DNA of 45,170 bases from an uncultured bacterium (GTDB lineage Bacteria; Verrucomicrobiota; Kiritimatiellia; RFP12; UBA1067), in contig CACZAK010000075.1 in assembly GCA_902779075.1 (NCBI GenBank), positions 1 through 45,170 on the forward strand. The letters are read 5' to 3'. Below are positions 1 through 8,214 of this stretch, one piece after another (the stretch's first letter is position 1; the number at the start of each line of letters is the position of its first letter). A program made the position numbers and the translations under genes. The notes under the pieces were generated by a model. The model saw only the letters and a program-made list of their open reading frames with translations, was not told the origin of the DNA and did not search any database.

Positions 1-576
1 CGCCTCGCGCTGGAGGTTCTGCTCGGTCTGGTCGATCTTGCGCATCGCCTCCTTGCGGTCGGCCTTGAACTTCGTGATGCCGGCCGCCTCCTCGAACACC
101 GCGCGGCGGTCCTCGGGCTTGGAGGAGAGAATCGCGTCAATCTGGCCCTGCGCCATCACGGAGTAGGACGACGTGCCGATGCCCGTGCCCATGAAGAGGC
201 GCTTGATGTCCTTCAGACCGCAGCGCACCTTGTTGAGGAAGTACTCGCCCTCGCCGGAACGGTAGACGCGACGCGTGACCGTGACCTCGTGGTACTCGGT
301 GCCGAGCTCCTTCTCGCAGTCGGCGAATGTGATGGACACCTCGGCGAGACCGAGCGGCTTGCGCGTGTCCGTGCCGTTGAACACCACGTCCACGAGCTTC
401 GAGCAGCGGATCGCCGTGGGACGCTGTTCGCCCAGCACCCAGCGGATCGCGTCCGACACGTTCGACTTGCCGCACCCGTTGGGCCCGACAATGGCAATCA
501 TGCCCGGCTCGAAGGTGAGCCGGGTGCGGTCCGCGAAGGACTTGAAGCCGAGTATGTCCAGTTGCTTGAGGTACAT
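1..576 (-). CDS. smc: Chromosome segregation protein SMC, N-terminal part (cut by window edge)
   Basis: This is the ATP-binding head of SMC, which compacts and segregates the chromosome as a dimer with ScpA/ScpB. Translation from the ATG at 576 gives MYLKQLDILGFKSFADRT, then the Walker A loop GPNGCGKSN (about residues 32-40), DAIRWVLGEQ, and further on QGQIDAILSSKPEDRR and EEAAGITKFK, the signature stretches of bacterial SMC. The reading frame is open to the window edge, so the coiled coils, hinge and C-terminal head (Walker B and ABC signature) lie outside. No clear Shine-Dalgarno sequence precedes the ATG; an extended -10 lies about 32 bases upstream. No alternative start lies between that -10 and 576 in this frame. 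The identity is very secure. Confidence 0.97.
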   Translation of the reverse strand, partial: MYLKQLDILGFKSFADRTRLTFEPGMIAIVGPNGCGKSNVSDAIRWVLGEQRPTAIRCSKLVDVVFNGTDTRKPLGLAEVSITFADCEKELGTEYHEVTVTRRVYRSGEGEYFLNKVRCGLKDIKRLFMGTGIGTSSYSVMAQGQIDAILSSKPEDRRAVFEEAAGITKFKADRKEAMRKIDQTEQNLQREA

Positions 577-607
577 CTGCCGAAACGCTTTTTGTGCTAG
601 GCCGATT

Positions 608-616
608 ATGATACCA
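608..616 (-). promoter_or_regulatory. Extended -10 promoter for smc
   Basis: On the minus strand the bases read TGGTATCAT, an extended -10 (TGnTATnnT) like those in front of many other genes here. Its last T is 32 bases from the smc ATG, giving a predicted leader of about 25 bases. Confidence 0.6.
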
Positions 617-672
617 AAATCGCGGCCTAACCGCAATCCCGATTACAGCACACGGCAAAAAGAGGGCGCATC

Positions 673-2427
673 TTAGTACCGCTTCTCGCCCACGAGCTCG
701 CAAGTACACATCTTTGGGCCGCGGTACTGGACGAGGATGAGGTGAAGGGTCGTGTCCTTCGCGAGCGCAGGGATTTTCTTGTCCTTCGCGTACGCCTTCA
801 GCTGCGCGATGCCCTCCTTGCGCTGCGCATCCAGTTCCGCCTTCTTCGCGCCCTTCTTGAGGTACTTGAACTCGACGATGTAGCTGTGCGGCACGTCGCC
901 GTAGTAGTGACGCTCCGGGAAGAGGAAGAAGTCGCAGTTGCCATGCGACATCTCCAGCTCTGGGCACGTGATGAACTGCGGCAGGTGTCCCATCTCGCAC
1001 TGGAAGTACCCCTGCATGCGCACCTCGCCGTCGATGCCACCGCGTATCGGCGGCGTCTCGGCAAAGTTCTTGGAGACAAGCTCAAAGAACTCCTTCCACT
1101 TGCCCTCGTAGGCGAAGGACTGTGCTGCGGCGTCCCAGTCTAGGAAGCTCTTCGATGGCGGGAAATACCGGTCGCGAAGGTAACTGTATATCTGCTTCTC
1201 CACGCAAGCGTTCGGCACGGCGAACACCGTCGCGCCCATCTTGCGTCCAGCCATCGAGAGTAGGCCGTAGTAGAAGAAGAGCGACCGGAAATTCTCGGGC
1301 TTGACGATTGCCTCGGCGGGGAACGACTCCACAAGCGGGAACTGGATGCCCCCCTTGGCGACGGCCTGCTCCGTCATCGGCAGTGCCTCTAGCGGTTCCA
1401 TCTTGAACACGGTACGCTGGAGGTCGGAAATCGTCTTGAGCTTGTCGTAGTCCGTCTTGATGTTGGCGTCCACCATGTTCTCAGGCGGTTCGCCCGTCTC
1501 GACGAGGCTCTTGAGGTAGTAGAGCGTCATATCGGAGTTGAACACACACTCCACGCCCACCTTCTTCTTCGCGAAACAGTAGCCATCGTACCACGGCTTG
1601 ATGGACTCGACGATCGCCGCCGGGTCGCCATGCGTGAACCTGCCAGTCCCCTTGAAGTCGGAGAAAATCTTCACGGCCTCCTCTGTCGAGAAGCCAAGCG
1701 TGGCGTTGCAGTCTGGATGGAGAGTGAGGTTCGTCGCGATGTTGAATCCGCTTGTGAGGTCGTCCAGCGTGACGGGTGAAACTCCCGTCATGAATATGCG
1801 GTCGAACTCACCCTTGAACTTCTTGAACCAGTTGCGGTAGAACCCCGCGCCGTGCGTGATCTCACGGTAGTCCGTCACCCCCGATGCACGGATCATCTGG
1901 TTCGTGAAGTTGTCGTACTCGTCGATGATGAGGTACAGGGGGATGCCGGAACGGCGGGCCTTGTTGACAATGTCGGCAAGCTTTCCCGACGCTGGCTGCC
2001 CTGTAAACGAAGCGCGGAATTCAGCGTCGAAGCATGACGGATATCGCAACACCATGTCATCAAGTTGCTTGCCGATATGATCCTCAAACGCGCGCTCCAG
2101 AACCTCACCCGTCCCGCCGACCTTGGAGAAGTCGAGCTTCAGCGTCATGAAGCGGTTGGCGTTTTCCGTGGGGTGCTTCCCGATCCAGAGATCGCCGAAT
2201 AGCCTCTTGAAGTCCTTCTTCTGGTTGAGGTCGTAGTAGCTCTCCATCATCGAGATGAAGAGCGACTTGCCGAACCGACGCGGCCGCACGAAGAAGATGA
2301 AACTATCTCGCACCTCCATTTGCGCGAGGTACTCCGTCTTGTCCACGTAGTAGTACCCCTCCCTACGGAGACGCCTAAAATCCATGATCCCATAGGGGAT
2401 CTTAAGGTCTGTACGCTTCTTTGCCAT
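673..2427 (-). CDS. AAA-ATPase-like / PD-(D/E)XK nuclease family protein
   Basis: This protein of about 584 residues belongs to the AAA-ATPase-like plus DUF1703 family, a group abundant in Bacteroidetes, Fusobacteria and PVC bacteria and of unproven function; many are thought to be mobile or defence-related. The N-terminus has the family signature (YYYVDKTEYL, then FFVRPRRFGKSLFISMM with the Walker A-like GKS) and an LIIDEYDNF Walker B-like stretch. The C-terminus has a PD-(D/E)XK core: CDFFLFPERH followed by YIVEFKYLK. The start at 2427 (MAKKRTDLK) was preferred over an upstream in-frame start at 2445 because the -10 element at 2434-2442 would lie inside the longer form; from 2427 the mRNA would be leaderless. 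A related but broken copy lies at 20078-21599. It appears intact and monocistronic. Confidence 0.85.
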   Translation of the reverse strand: MAKKRTDLKIPYGIMDFRRLRREGYYYVDKTEYLAQMEVRDSFIFFVRPRRFGKSLFISMMESYYDLNQKKDFKRLFGDLWIGKHPTENANRFMTLKLDFSKVGGTGEVLERAFEDHIGKQLDDMVLRYPSCFDAEFRASFTGQPASGKLADIVNKARRSGIPLYLIIDEYDNFTNQMIRASGVTDYREITHGAGFYRNWFKKFKGEFDRIFMTGVSPVTLDDLTSGFNIATNLTLHPDCNATLGFSTEEAVKIFSDFKGTGRFTHGDPAAIVESIKPWYDGYCFAKKKVGVECVFNSDMTLYYLKSLVETGEPPENMVDANIKTDYDKLKTISDLQRTVFKMEPLEALPMTEQAVAKGGIQFPLVESFPAEAIVKPENFRSLFFYYGLLSMAGRKMGATVFAVPNACVEKQIYSYLRDRYFPPSKSFLDWDAAAQSFAYEGKWKEFFELVSKNFAETPPIRGGIDGEVRMQGYFQCEMGHLPQFITCPELEMSHGNCDFFLFPERHYYGDVPHSYIVEFKYLKKGAKKAELDAQRKEGIAQLKAYAKDKKIPALAKDTTLHLILVQYRGPKMCTCELVGEKRY

Positions 2428-2433
2428 GCGGTA

Positions 2434-2442
2434 AGTATACCA
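2434..2442 (-). promoter_or_regulatory. Extended -10 directly in front of the AAA-ATPase start codon
   Basis: The minus strand reads TGGTATACT, and its last base is 7 bases before the A of the ATG at 2427. Transcription starting at the usual distance would begin at or next to the start codon, so the message is predicted to be leaderless. Confidence 0.65.
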
Positions 2443-2453
2443 CAATTCCGCGA

Positions 2454-2915
2454 TCAGCGAGTGGCGTCAATGCCGAACAGACGCGGAACGGGAATGATGA
2501 AGTCAAAGAAATCGCTGTCAGGCACGGCAGGCGAAAGCTCCCCCGCATAGATGAGGACCGTTCTCACGGACATGCCTCGTCTCAGCGGCAGACGCGCAAC
2601 CTTCTCGCGCACGTCGTCCACCACGTCGCCGCGGATCTCCCGTCTGCGCTTCACTTCCACGACATACGCCGTATTGCTCGTCTGCAGCAGAAGGTCGATC
2701 TGGCATCCCCCGCCACGAGACATGAGCTTGTTGCGGTAGGCGGCTGCGGAGACGAAGCTCCTGTTCCCCAGCCCCAGGGCGTCAAGGAGCTTCGGCAGGT
2801 TGTTCAAGACCAGGTTCTCGAACTGAAAACCCATCACGCTCTCCCAGCCAGGAAGCGCGGCAAGGGAGGAAAACCTGTAGGCGCCGCGCAACACCATTTG
2901 GGCACGGAATTGCAT
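2454..2915 (-). pseudogene. C-terminal fragment of an AAA ATPase with a restriction-nuclease-like tail
   Basis: Only the C-terminal third of an archaeal-type ATPase (DUF234-like) remains. The readable part includes GWESVMGFQFENLVLNNLPK, then a nuclease-like stretch with QIDLLLQTSN and YVVEVKRRR, matching the D...(E)xK core seen at the end of such proteins. The N-terminal P-loop ATPase domain is missing. The open frame begins exactly inside the palindrome at 2900-2933, so the gene seems to have been cut by that repeat or by a deletion ending there. No promoter-like -10 was seen upstream. It could still be expressed as a short protein, but lacking the ATPase part it is best treated as a remnant. 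Confidence 0.65.
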
Positions 2916-2933
2916 TTTTGCAATTCCGTGCCC
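2900..2933. repeat. Perfect 15-bp palindrome with degenerate second copy
   Basis: The arm GGGCACGGAATTGCA (2900-2914) is followed by TTTT and by its exact complement (2919-2933). A degenerate half copy, GGGCACGAAATTGTATTTTC, follows at 2954-2973. The palindrome sits at the junction between the truncated ATPase fragment and the decayed autotransporter tail, like a REP or MITE-type insertion. Confidence 0.8.
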
Positions 2934-2977
2934 GAAACACTGCCCGACGGACAGGGCACGAAATTGTATTTTCGCAT

Positions 2978-3480
2978 TTACCGCACGAAGATCGAGAAGC
3001 CGGCGGAGATGAGCTTCAGGCCGGTGTCGTCCTTGGTGAACTTGTAGCTACGGCTCGCCGTTGCCGCATCCGGCACGAACTTGACGCTGTCCGCCGCCGA
3101 CAAACTTCACATTGCAGAAGATGAGGTTGATGTCCACCTGATAGATGTCAGACTTGAGCGTCTTCCCATCAAGGTAGATCGTGACCGGATTGTAGTTCGC
3201 CCCGGCACGTTGTCGTTCACGAGAATCTTCGTCCCGTCGGCCGAGGACGAAAGCGTGTGGCCGTCGTCAGAAAGCGCGACGTAGTCGCCGAGCGTTCCGC
3301 CCTCCCGCAGAGACACAGGGCCGCCGAGCGTAATCTCCGCATACTGCTTCCTCGGAAGCGCGGAGACATCGACGATGAACCGCGAACCTTCGCGCATCGT
3401 GAGGTTGCCGGCACCTCCCTCCGGCACCGTCGCGTCCCGTCCAAAGCGTGACAATATTCCTCACCCAAGCGCATTGACAT
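2978..3480 (-). pseudogene. Decayed C-terminal part of an autotransporter-like surface protein
   Basis: Three frames on the minus strand must be joined to read this remnant. The first (about 3454-3205) gives EGGAGNLTMREGSRFIVDVS and VALSDDGHTLSSSADGTKIL; the second (about 3205-3050) gives NYNPVTIYLDGKTLKSDIYQ; the third gives DDTGLKLISAGFSIFVR followed by a stop at 2978-2980. The style (DGxxLSS, valued beta-strand repeats) matches the C-terminal beta-helix of passenger-associated autotransporter-repeat proteins. The tail GLKL...GFSIFVR matches the end of the intact giant protein at 21838. At least two frameshifts and no start codon make it a pseudogene. Confidence 0.7.
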
Positions 3481-3534
3481 GTCCGTTTGGTCCCATGCAC
3501 CTTGGGGTATAACGCAAAAGTCTAGGCCCCTACT

Positions 3535-3713
3535 ATGAGTGTGTCATTTTGACACAGTTGGCACACTTAAAAGCTGCGCACCGTCGAAGGTTTTGGTGCG
3601 CACCATTTGATGCTTTGCTGCGCACCATTTCATGCTCCGCTGCGCACCAAAGCAAATTCCGCTGCAAACCGGCCTTTTCCCATGAGTTGAGTGTGTCAAA
3701 ATGACACACTCAT
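3535..3713. repeat. 179-bp element: 22-bp inverted repeats enclosing four 22-bp iterons
   Basis: The bases 3535-3556 and 3692-3713 are perfect 22-bp inverted copies (each itself containing the inner palindrome GTGTCATTTTGACAC). Between them GCTGCGCACC or GGTGCGCACC begins at 3573, 3595, 3617 and 3639, exactly 22 bases apart, with a partial fifth copy (GCTGCAAACC) at 3661. The twelve bases after each core vary, except that the second and third units share ATTT(G/C)ATGCT. No open frame is present. Possible roles are a non-autonomous mobile element or a protein-binding array. Confidence 0.85.
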
Positions 3714-4045
3714 GACACACTCAGTTGAAATTCCAAACGCGCCCGTTGCTTTCGCTGTTGGGTTTTTCGGAATCATGGGGTTATCTTGAGCCCAGGCCAG
3801 AGTGGGGGTTGGCGGCTGCTGGGAAGGTGCGTGACCCTATCTTTTGCGTAAAATCATCACGCGGAGCTACTTTTGTTGTATTCGGCGACAATTCGCTTGT
3901 TTTATAAGTTTCAGCTCTTCATGGATTCACATTCGTTTCACATTGGATTCACCATGAGTTCACCATGGATTCACAATTTCCAACTGCCCCATTTGTGTGC
4001 GAAGCTCAGGCAATGGACTAATCGGACATTTCCATTACGATGGGA
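3714..4045. other. AT-richer intergenic stretch, no convincing gene
   Basis: A 60-codon plus-strand frame (3725-3907) has no recognisable motif and no good ribosome binding site, and is not called. Near 3918-3976 there is a loose repeat of GATTCAC (ATGGATTCACA, TTGGATTCACC, ATGGATTCACA). The base composition is lower in GC than neighbouring genes, consistent with decayed or acquired DNA. Confidence 0.5.
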
Positions 4046-4606
4046 TTAGATTTTTTGATCTTGAACCACATCCCAGCCAGCGACGTGCAGGATGTGCGAA
4101 AACAGCACCGCGCCGGCGCAGGCGTCGTAGAGCGCGTCGTGCCAGGTGCGGCCGGGGCAGAGCGCATCCACGCGCGCCTGGAGACCGAACGCGCGCACGA
4201 CGTCGCCGAGCGCGTATGACTTCAGCGTGGGCCAGAAGCGGCGCACAAGGCGGAGGGTATCAAACCACGGGCCGAACGGCGCGAGCGGCGCGCGTTTCAC
4301 GAGAATCGTCCGCTCCGTGGCCGCGTTGTGCGCGACGAGCGGCACGCCCTGGAGGCGCGCGGCGAGGTCCGGCCAGAGGTCAGCGAAGGACGGCGCAGCG
4401 GCTAGTTCGGCGCGGAGCTGCGCCCAACGTCCGGGCGCACGCGGCGAAAAGGGCCGGTCGGCGGGGATGCGGAAGTACGTCTCCCAGCGCGACGCCGCCA
4501 CGGGTTCGCCGTCGACGATCTCCACGCAGCCGAGCTGCCAGGGCTCGTTCTCCCATCCCGGCACGGTGCCTGTCGTCTCGAAGTCAAGCGAGACGAGATG
4601 CGTCAT
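4046..4606 (-). CDS. DnaQ-like DEDDh 3'-5' exonuclease
   Basis: This 186-residue protein has the three exonuclease motifs of the DnaQ/RNase T superfamily in order: ExoI SLDFETTG (residues about 6-13, catalytic Asp and Glu), ExoII VAHNAATE (about 89-98), and ExoIII HDALYDACA (about 155-163), the His-Asp of the DEDDh type. It would remove nucleotides from 3' ends of DNA or RNA; a free-standing protein of this size may work in repair, proofreading or RNA maturation. It is the last gene of the operon: its ATG overlaps the stop codon of the MFS gene by four bases (ATGA). The link between a transporter and an exonuclease is not understood and may only be co-transcription. Confidence 0.85.
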   Translation of the reverse strand: MTHLVSLDFETTGTVPGWENEPWQLGCVEIVDGEPVAASRWETYFRIPADRPFSPRAPGRWAQLRAELAAAPSFADLWPDLAARLQGVPLVAHNAATERTILVKRAPLAPFGPWFDTLRLVRRFWPTLKSYALGDVVRAFGLQARVDALCPGRTWHDALYDACAGAVLFSHILHVAGWDVVQDQKI

Positions 4607-5880
4607 TTCTCGTAGTCCCTCTTGAGGAAGCAGAGCCGCGCGACGAGGATCACGAGCGCGCCCGCGAGGTAGAAGCCCGCAAGTGACGCGAGCCCCGTCT
4701 GCATGCTGAACGACTGCTTCATCCAGCCAAGCACGGTGGAAGAGGACGATCCGAAGATGAACGCGCAGCAGAGCATGATGCCGCCGGCCGACGCATGGTA
4801 GCGCGGCTTGATCACGTCGAAGAGCGAGGCGAAGAGGTTAGAGTCGTACACGCCGCGGAACACGCCGAAGAGCGCCATCGCCACGCAGCAACTGACAAGC
4901 GTGCCCGCATGCGCCATCCACCAGATGAACGGCACGGCGAATGCAAGGCCGATGATGTTCGTCTCCATGCGGATGCCGGGACGCGTCTTCGCGAGGCGGT
5001 CGGATACGCGGCTCGCCACCATCACGCCCACGAGCGCACCGAGGTAGTGCCAGACGACCGCGAACAGCGCGGGGGCACCCTTCAGCCACGGCAGCCGCTC
5101 GGAGAGGGCGTTGAAGTCCGCCGCAAAGACCTCCGACGTCTTGAGATAGTCCGGCATCCACGTCTTGAACCCGATGTCCACGTAGATCATCATCCCGAAA
5201 CCCAGCGCGAGCAGCAGGGCGCTCGGCTTACCCACCATCGCCTTCACGGCCTCGACGGCGGACGCCTTCTGCGGCGCGCCGGCGACGGGCGCGGGTTTCG
5301 TGTCCTTCAGCAGGAAGGCGAGCGCCACGGCCCACGCGAGACCGATGCCGCCGAAGAGACGGAACGGCGTGCGCCAGCCGTCGGCGCCGCCTTCGGCCAT
5401 CCAGCCGCTCGCCCACGAGCAGCCGATGATGCCGAGGTAGAGGCCCACCTGCAGGAGGGAGAGGGCCGTCGCGCGCGTCTCCTTGTGGAGCTGGGAGATG
5501 AGCGACGTGGCGGACGGGTAGTAGAAGGTCTGTCCAAGTCCGTTCAGGACGCCGTATGTGAGGATGAGCAGCCCCACCGTGCCCACGAAACCGCTGCAGA
5601 AGATGCCGCAGCAGAACACGGCCACGCCAATCGTCACCATCCACTTGCGCCGGAAGAGGTCGGCGGCAATGCCGGCGAACGGGACGCAGATTCCATACAT
5701 GAACGTGAACACCGTGCCCACCACGCCGATCGCGGTACTTGACACGCGGAAGCTATCGCGGATGGAAGGCAGAGTGGCGGAGTAGATCTGCCGCGTGCCC
5801 TGCTGGAGGAAGAACGCCACCCACAGAAGCAGGAGGGCGAACCACTTGTAGTTCGGATAAGTTTCTTTTTCGTTGCTCAT
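4603..5880 (-). CDS. MFS transporter, sugar-phosphate/organophosphate-permease-like
   Basis: A 425-residue polytopic membrane protein with about 12 hydrophobic segments. The loop between segments 2 and 3 reads GIAADLFRRKWM, a version of the MFS signature (G-x-x-x-D-R/K-x-x-R/K), and the N-terminus (TRQIYSATLPSIRDSFRVSS) resembles UhpC/GlpT-type carriers. The start at 5880 (MSNEKETYPN) is set by a four-base ATGA overlap with the response regulator stop; an in-frame extension upstream to 6039 overlaps that gene and is not believed. Being translationally coupled to a sensor kinase and regulator suggests either a transported nutrient under their control or a UhpC-like sensing role. The substrate cannot be told from the sequence. 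Confidence 0.85.
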   Translation of the reverse strand: MSNEKETYPNYKWFALLLLWVAFFLQQGTRQIYSATLPSIRDSFRVSSTAIGVVGTVFTFMYGICVPFAGIAADLFRRKWMVTIGVAVFCCGIFCSGFVGTVGLLILTYGVLNGLGQTFYYPSATSLISQLHKETRATALSLLQVGLYLGIIGCSWASGWMAEGGADGWRTPFRLFGGIGLAWAVALAFLLKDTKPAPVAGAPQKASAVEAVKAMVGKPSALLLALGFGMMIYVDIGFKTWMPDYLKTSEVFAADFNALSERLPWLKGAPALFAVVWHYLGALVGVMVASRVSDRLAKTRPGIRMETNIIGLAFAVPFIWWMAHAGTLVSCCVAMALFGVFRGVYDSNLFASLFDVIKPRYHASAGGIMLCCAFIFGSSSSTVLGWMKQSFSMQTGLASLAGFYLAGALVILVARLCFLKRDYEK

Positions 5881-6632
5881 TGCATGGTATCCTTTCTTTT
5901 GATGTTTGACGGGACGTAGCGATAGCCCGCGCGGTAGACGGTTTCGATGCACGCGCCCGCCGGGCCTAACTTCGCGCGGAGACGGCAGATCGCCTGGTCG
6001 ATGGAGTGCGTAGTGCCGAAATACGTCTCGTCCTCCCACAGAACCTTCAGCAGATCGTCGCGGCTCACCGCCTCACCGGGATGACGCGCAAGATAGTGGA
6101 GTATCTTGTACTCGTTGATGAACAAATCCTTCACGCGCCCGCGCGCATCGACGAGCTTAAGGCGTTTCGCCTCCACGCGGAAGGACGCGAACGTGAAGTC
6201 GCCCGTTTCGAGAGTGGAGGTGTCGGGAGCCGCAGCGGACGCGACCGAAGCGGCCGGCGGAGCGGACACCTCCGCCCGACGGAGTGCCGCCGCCACGCGC
6301 GCAAGCAACTCGTCGTTGTCAAAGGGCTTCTTCACGTAGTCATCGGACCCAAGGCCAAGCCCCAGAATAACATCGGATTTCTCGCCCTTCGCCGTAAGCA
6401 GGATCACCGGCAATGCGGCGTCCGTGCGGCGAATCTCGCCCAGCACCTCGTAGCCGCTTTTCTTCGGCATCATAACGTCGAGGAGCAGGAGATCAGGCCG
6501 CTTCTGCGCCACCTGCGCAAGCGCCTCCTCGCCGTTGGCGGCGAAGCGCACCGCGTGCCCTGCGGACTTCAACAGCGCGCGCAACACGCTCCGCGTGGCG
6601 GGATAGTCCTCTGCCACCAGTATGTCAGCCAT
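5877..6632 (-). CDS. OmpR/PhoB-family response regulator
   Basis: A 251-residue two-domain regulator. The receiver domain (residues 1-120) has the acidic pair (AEDYP), the phosphoacceptor Asp in LLLLDVMMP, the Thr in LLTAK and the Lys in YVKKPF. An Ala/Pro-rich linker (about 122-145) leads to a winged-helix DNA-binding domain ending in LRAKLGPAG...ETVYRAGYRYV, typical of the OmpR class. Its start overlaps the sensor kinase stop by 8 bases (ATGGCTGA) and its stop overlaps the MFS start by 4 bases, so kinase, regulator and transporter are coupled in translation. No binding site for it could be deduced. Confidence 0.95.
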   Translation of the reverse strand: MADILVAEDYPATRSVLRALLKSAGHAVRFAANGEEALAQVAQKRPDLLLLDVMMPKKSGYEVLGEIRRTDAALPVILLTAKGEKSDVILGLGLGSDDYVKKPFDNDELLARVAAALRRAEVSAPPAASVASAAAPDTSTLETGDFTFASFRVEAKRLKLVDARGRVKDLFINEYKILHYLARHPGEAVSRDDLLKVLWEDETYFGTTHSIDQAICRLRAKLGPAGACIETVYRAGYRYVPSNIKRKDTMQ

Positions 6633-7911
6633 TTTCCGCCTCCTTTAGTTCAAGAGTGAAGATCGTTCCGCCGCCCTCGCGCGCCGCGCACGTGAGGTCG
6701 CCGCCCATCTCGCGCGCGTACGAGCGCGCAATCGTCAACCCCAGTCCGAAACCACCCACGGACGCCGTAGTGCTATCGTCCGCTCGCCAGAAGCGCGTGA
6801 AGGCGTTGCGCAGCCCCTCGGGCGTCAGCCCCGGCCCGCGGTCACGCACCTCCACGCGCACGCCGGTCCCGCTCTTCTCGGCGACGACCTCCACCGGCGC
6901 ACCCGGTGCGTATTTCGCGGCATTGTCGAGCAGATTGATCAGAATCGCCTTCACGGCATCCACATCCGCATGCACGGGAAGAGGCCCCTCTGCCGATATG
7001 GACGGCGCACAATTTGGGAAACGCCCGCGCATAAGCCGCACGACAGACCGTACGAGTTCGGCCGCGTCAAAGTCCGCCATCAAGTACTTCTTCGTGCGCC
7101 GCTCGAGGCGCGAGAAGTCTAGCAGTTCCGCCACGAGCGACTTCAGGCGCACGGACTCGTCCGCAATCACGTTATACGCCTCCTGCCGGTCCACGTCCGA
7201 TGCTATCTGACCTTTGCGCAGCATGTCCGCGTACGGGATGATCGCCGTGAGCGGCGTGTTAAGCTCGTGCGAGACGAGCGATACGAAGTTCGTCTTTGTC
7301 AGCGCCTCATGCCGCGCCCGCCACGCCGCACGCACGAGCAGCCACGTACCCACGCCGGCGACAAGCAGAACGAGCGCTACGAAACATCCGCCCACCCAGT
7401 ATAGCATAGTTGGATCGTCGAAAGGCAAACGTTCCGGATTCCCCACAAGCACACCGACCACCTCTGTCTTTAACCGCCTCGCATCATTCTTTTGTATGCG
7501 TTGCCAAGCGACTAAATGTTCGCCAAATTTCTGCAAATTGCGATTAAACGGCGTCCGCCCCTTCTCTTTCCACGTATAGTCTGGCGGAAACTGGTCCTCA
7601 AGGTCGGAGGGGATATTCAGCTTGCAGACAAGGCCCTTTCCTTTTCTCCAGATGAAGGCGCCCTGCGCGTAGGGTTCGTCCGCAAGCGTCTGTTGTAGCA
7701 TGCGTTCGCGGTCAGCTGCGGACTTCGAGCGGATACGTCCCTCCACGTCGTGCATGAGGGCCTTCCAGCGTTCGCCGCGCATGTCCTCAAACGCCTGCCG
7801 GTTCGACCTCACGTCCCGCACCACGTGCGTGAGCAGCCACAACCCCGCGCACGCGAGCAGAATCGCGGGCGCGACGGTGAGGAACACTTGCAATTTGAGA
7901 CTTTTGTTCAT
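6625..7911 (-). CDS. Membrane sensor histidine kinase
   Basis: A 428-residue kinase that would phosphorylate the adjacent regulator. It has an N-terminal membrane segment (about 8-30), an extracytoplasmic sensor region of about 140 residues, a second membrane segment (about 168-195), a HisKA dimerisation domain with the H-box SLVSHELNTPLTAI, and a HATPase domain with the N-box LLDNAAKYAPG, G1 box RDRGPGLTPEG and G2 box GGFGLGLTIARS. The sensor region has no recognised ligand domain. The ATG is only 12 bases after the stop of the DUF4160-like gene, with GATGAGG upstream as a possible ribosome binding site formed partly by that stop region, so the kinase is probably co-transcribed with the three small genes before it. 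Confidence 0.95.
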   Translation of the reverse strand: MNKSLKLQVFLTVAPAILLACAGLWLLTHVVRDVRSNRQAFEDMRGERWKALMHDVEGRIRSKSAADRERMLQQTLADEPYAQGAFIWRKGKGLVCKLNIPSDLEDQFPPDYTWKEKGRTPFNRNLQKFGEHLVAWQRIQKNDARRLKTEVVGVLVGNPERLPFDDPTMLYWVGGCFVALVLLVAGVGTWLLVRAAWRARHEALTKTNFVSLVSHELNTPLTAIIPYADMLRKGQIASDVDRQEAYNVIADESVRLKSLVAELLDFSRLERRTKKYLMADFDAAELVRSVVRLMRGRFPNCAPSISAEGPLPVHADVDAVKAILINLLDNAAKYAPGAPVEVVAEKSGTGVRVEVRDRGPGLTPEGLRNAFTRFWRADDSTTASVGGFGLGLTIARSYAREMGGDLTCAAREGGGTIFTLELKEAENG

Positions 7912-7923
7912 GGTGGGCGAACC

Positions 7924-8214
7924 TCATCCGACAAAAAATCCCGTCTGAGATTTCGTAGCCCAAAGCTGGTACATTTCAAGATAGTTGACTTTGATAAATG
8001 CCTGAATCCCCCTGATCTCGCGCTCTGTCAACCGTCCTCGATGTTGAACAACCGTCGCCCCATCCGACTTAACAAAAAACTTGGCAGACCCCTCTTCCGA
8101 AAGTTCCTCGTTACTAGCATGGGCATGCATTGCTTCAATGATGCAATGCGACGTAAAATACAGATAATAGCCGAAAACCTTGTCTTGATAATACTTTGGC
8201 ATAAGACTATCCAT
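7924..8214 (-). CDS. DUF4160-like small protein (third gene of a small-protein module)
   Basis: A 96-residue protein resembling DUF4160, a family often found in two-gene toxin-antitoxin-like pairs with DUF2442. Matching features are FTSHCIIEAMHAHASN near the N-terminus (the His-x-His-Ala pattern), a GSAKFFV strand and a C-terminal helix pair LTEREIRGIQAFIKVN...LWATK. Its start overlaps the preceding gene by 8 bases (ATGGATAG). The family function is unproven; toxin-antitoxin association is established only by genome context in other bacteria, and applying it here is inference. It is followed after 12 bases by the sensor kinase. Confidence 0.65.
   Translation of the reverse strand: MDSLMPKYYQDKVFGYYLYFTSHCIIEAMHAHASNEELSEEGSAKFFVKSDGATVVQHRGRLTEREIRGIQAFIKVNYLEMYQLWATKSQTGFFVG

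Noticed and set aside
137..1000. 287-codon minus-strand gene across the smc start
   Set aside because: It overlaps smc in another frame and runs into the end of the AAA-ATPase gene; composition is Arg/His-rich shadow coding.
3573..3670. CRISPR array
   Set aside because: The 22-bp units have only a 10-base conserved core and 12-base variable part, too short for repeats and spacers, and no cas genes are near.
3725..3907. 60-codon plus-strand gene
   Set aside because: No ribosome binding site, no recognisable motif, and it lies in decayed AT-richer DNA.
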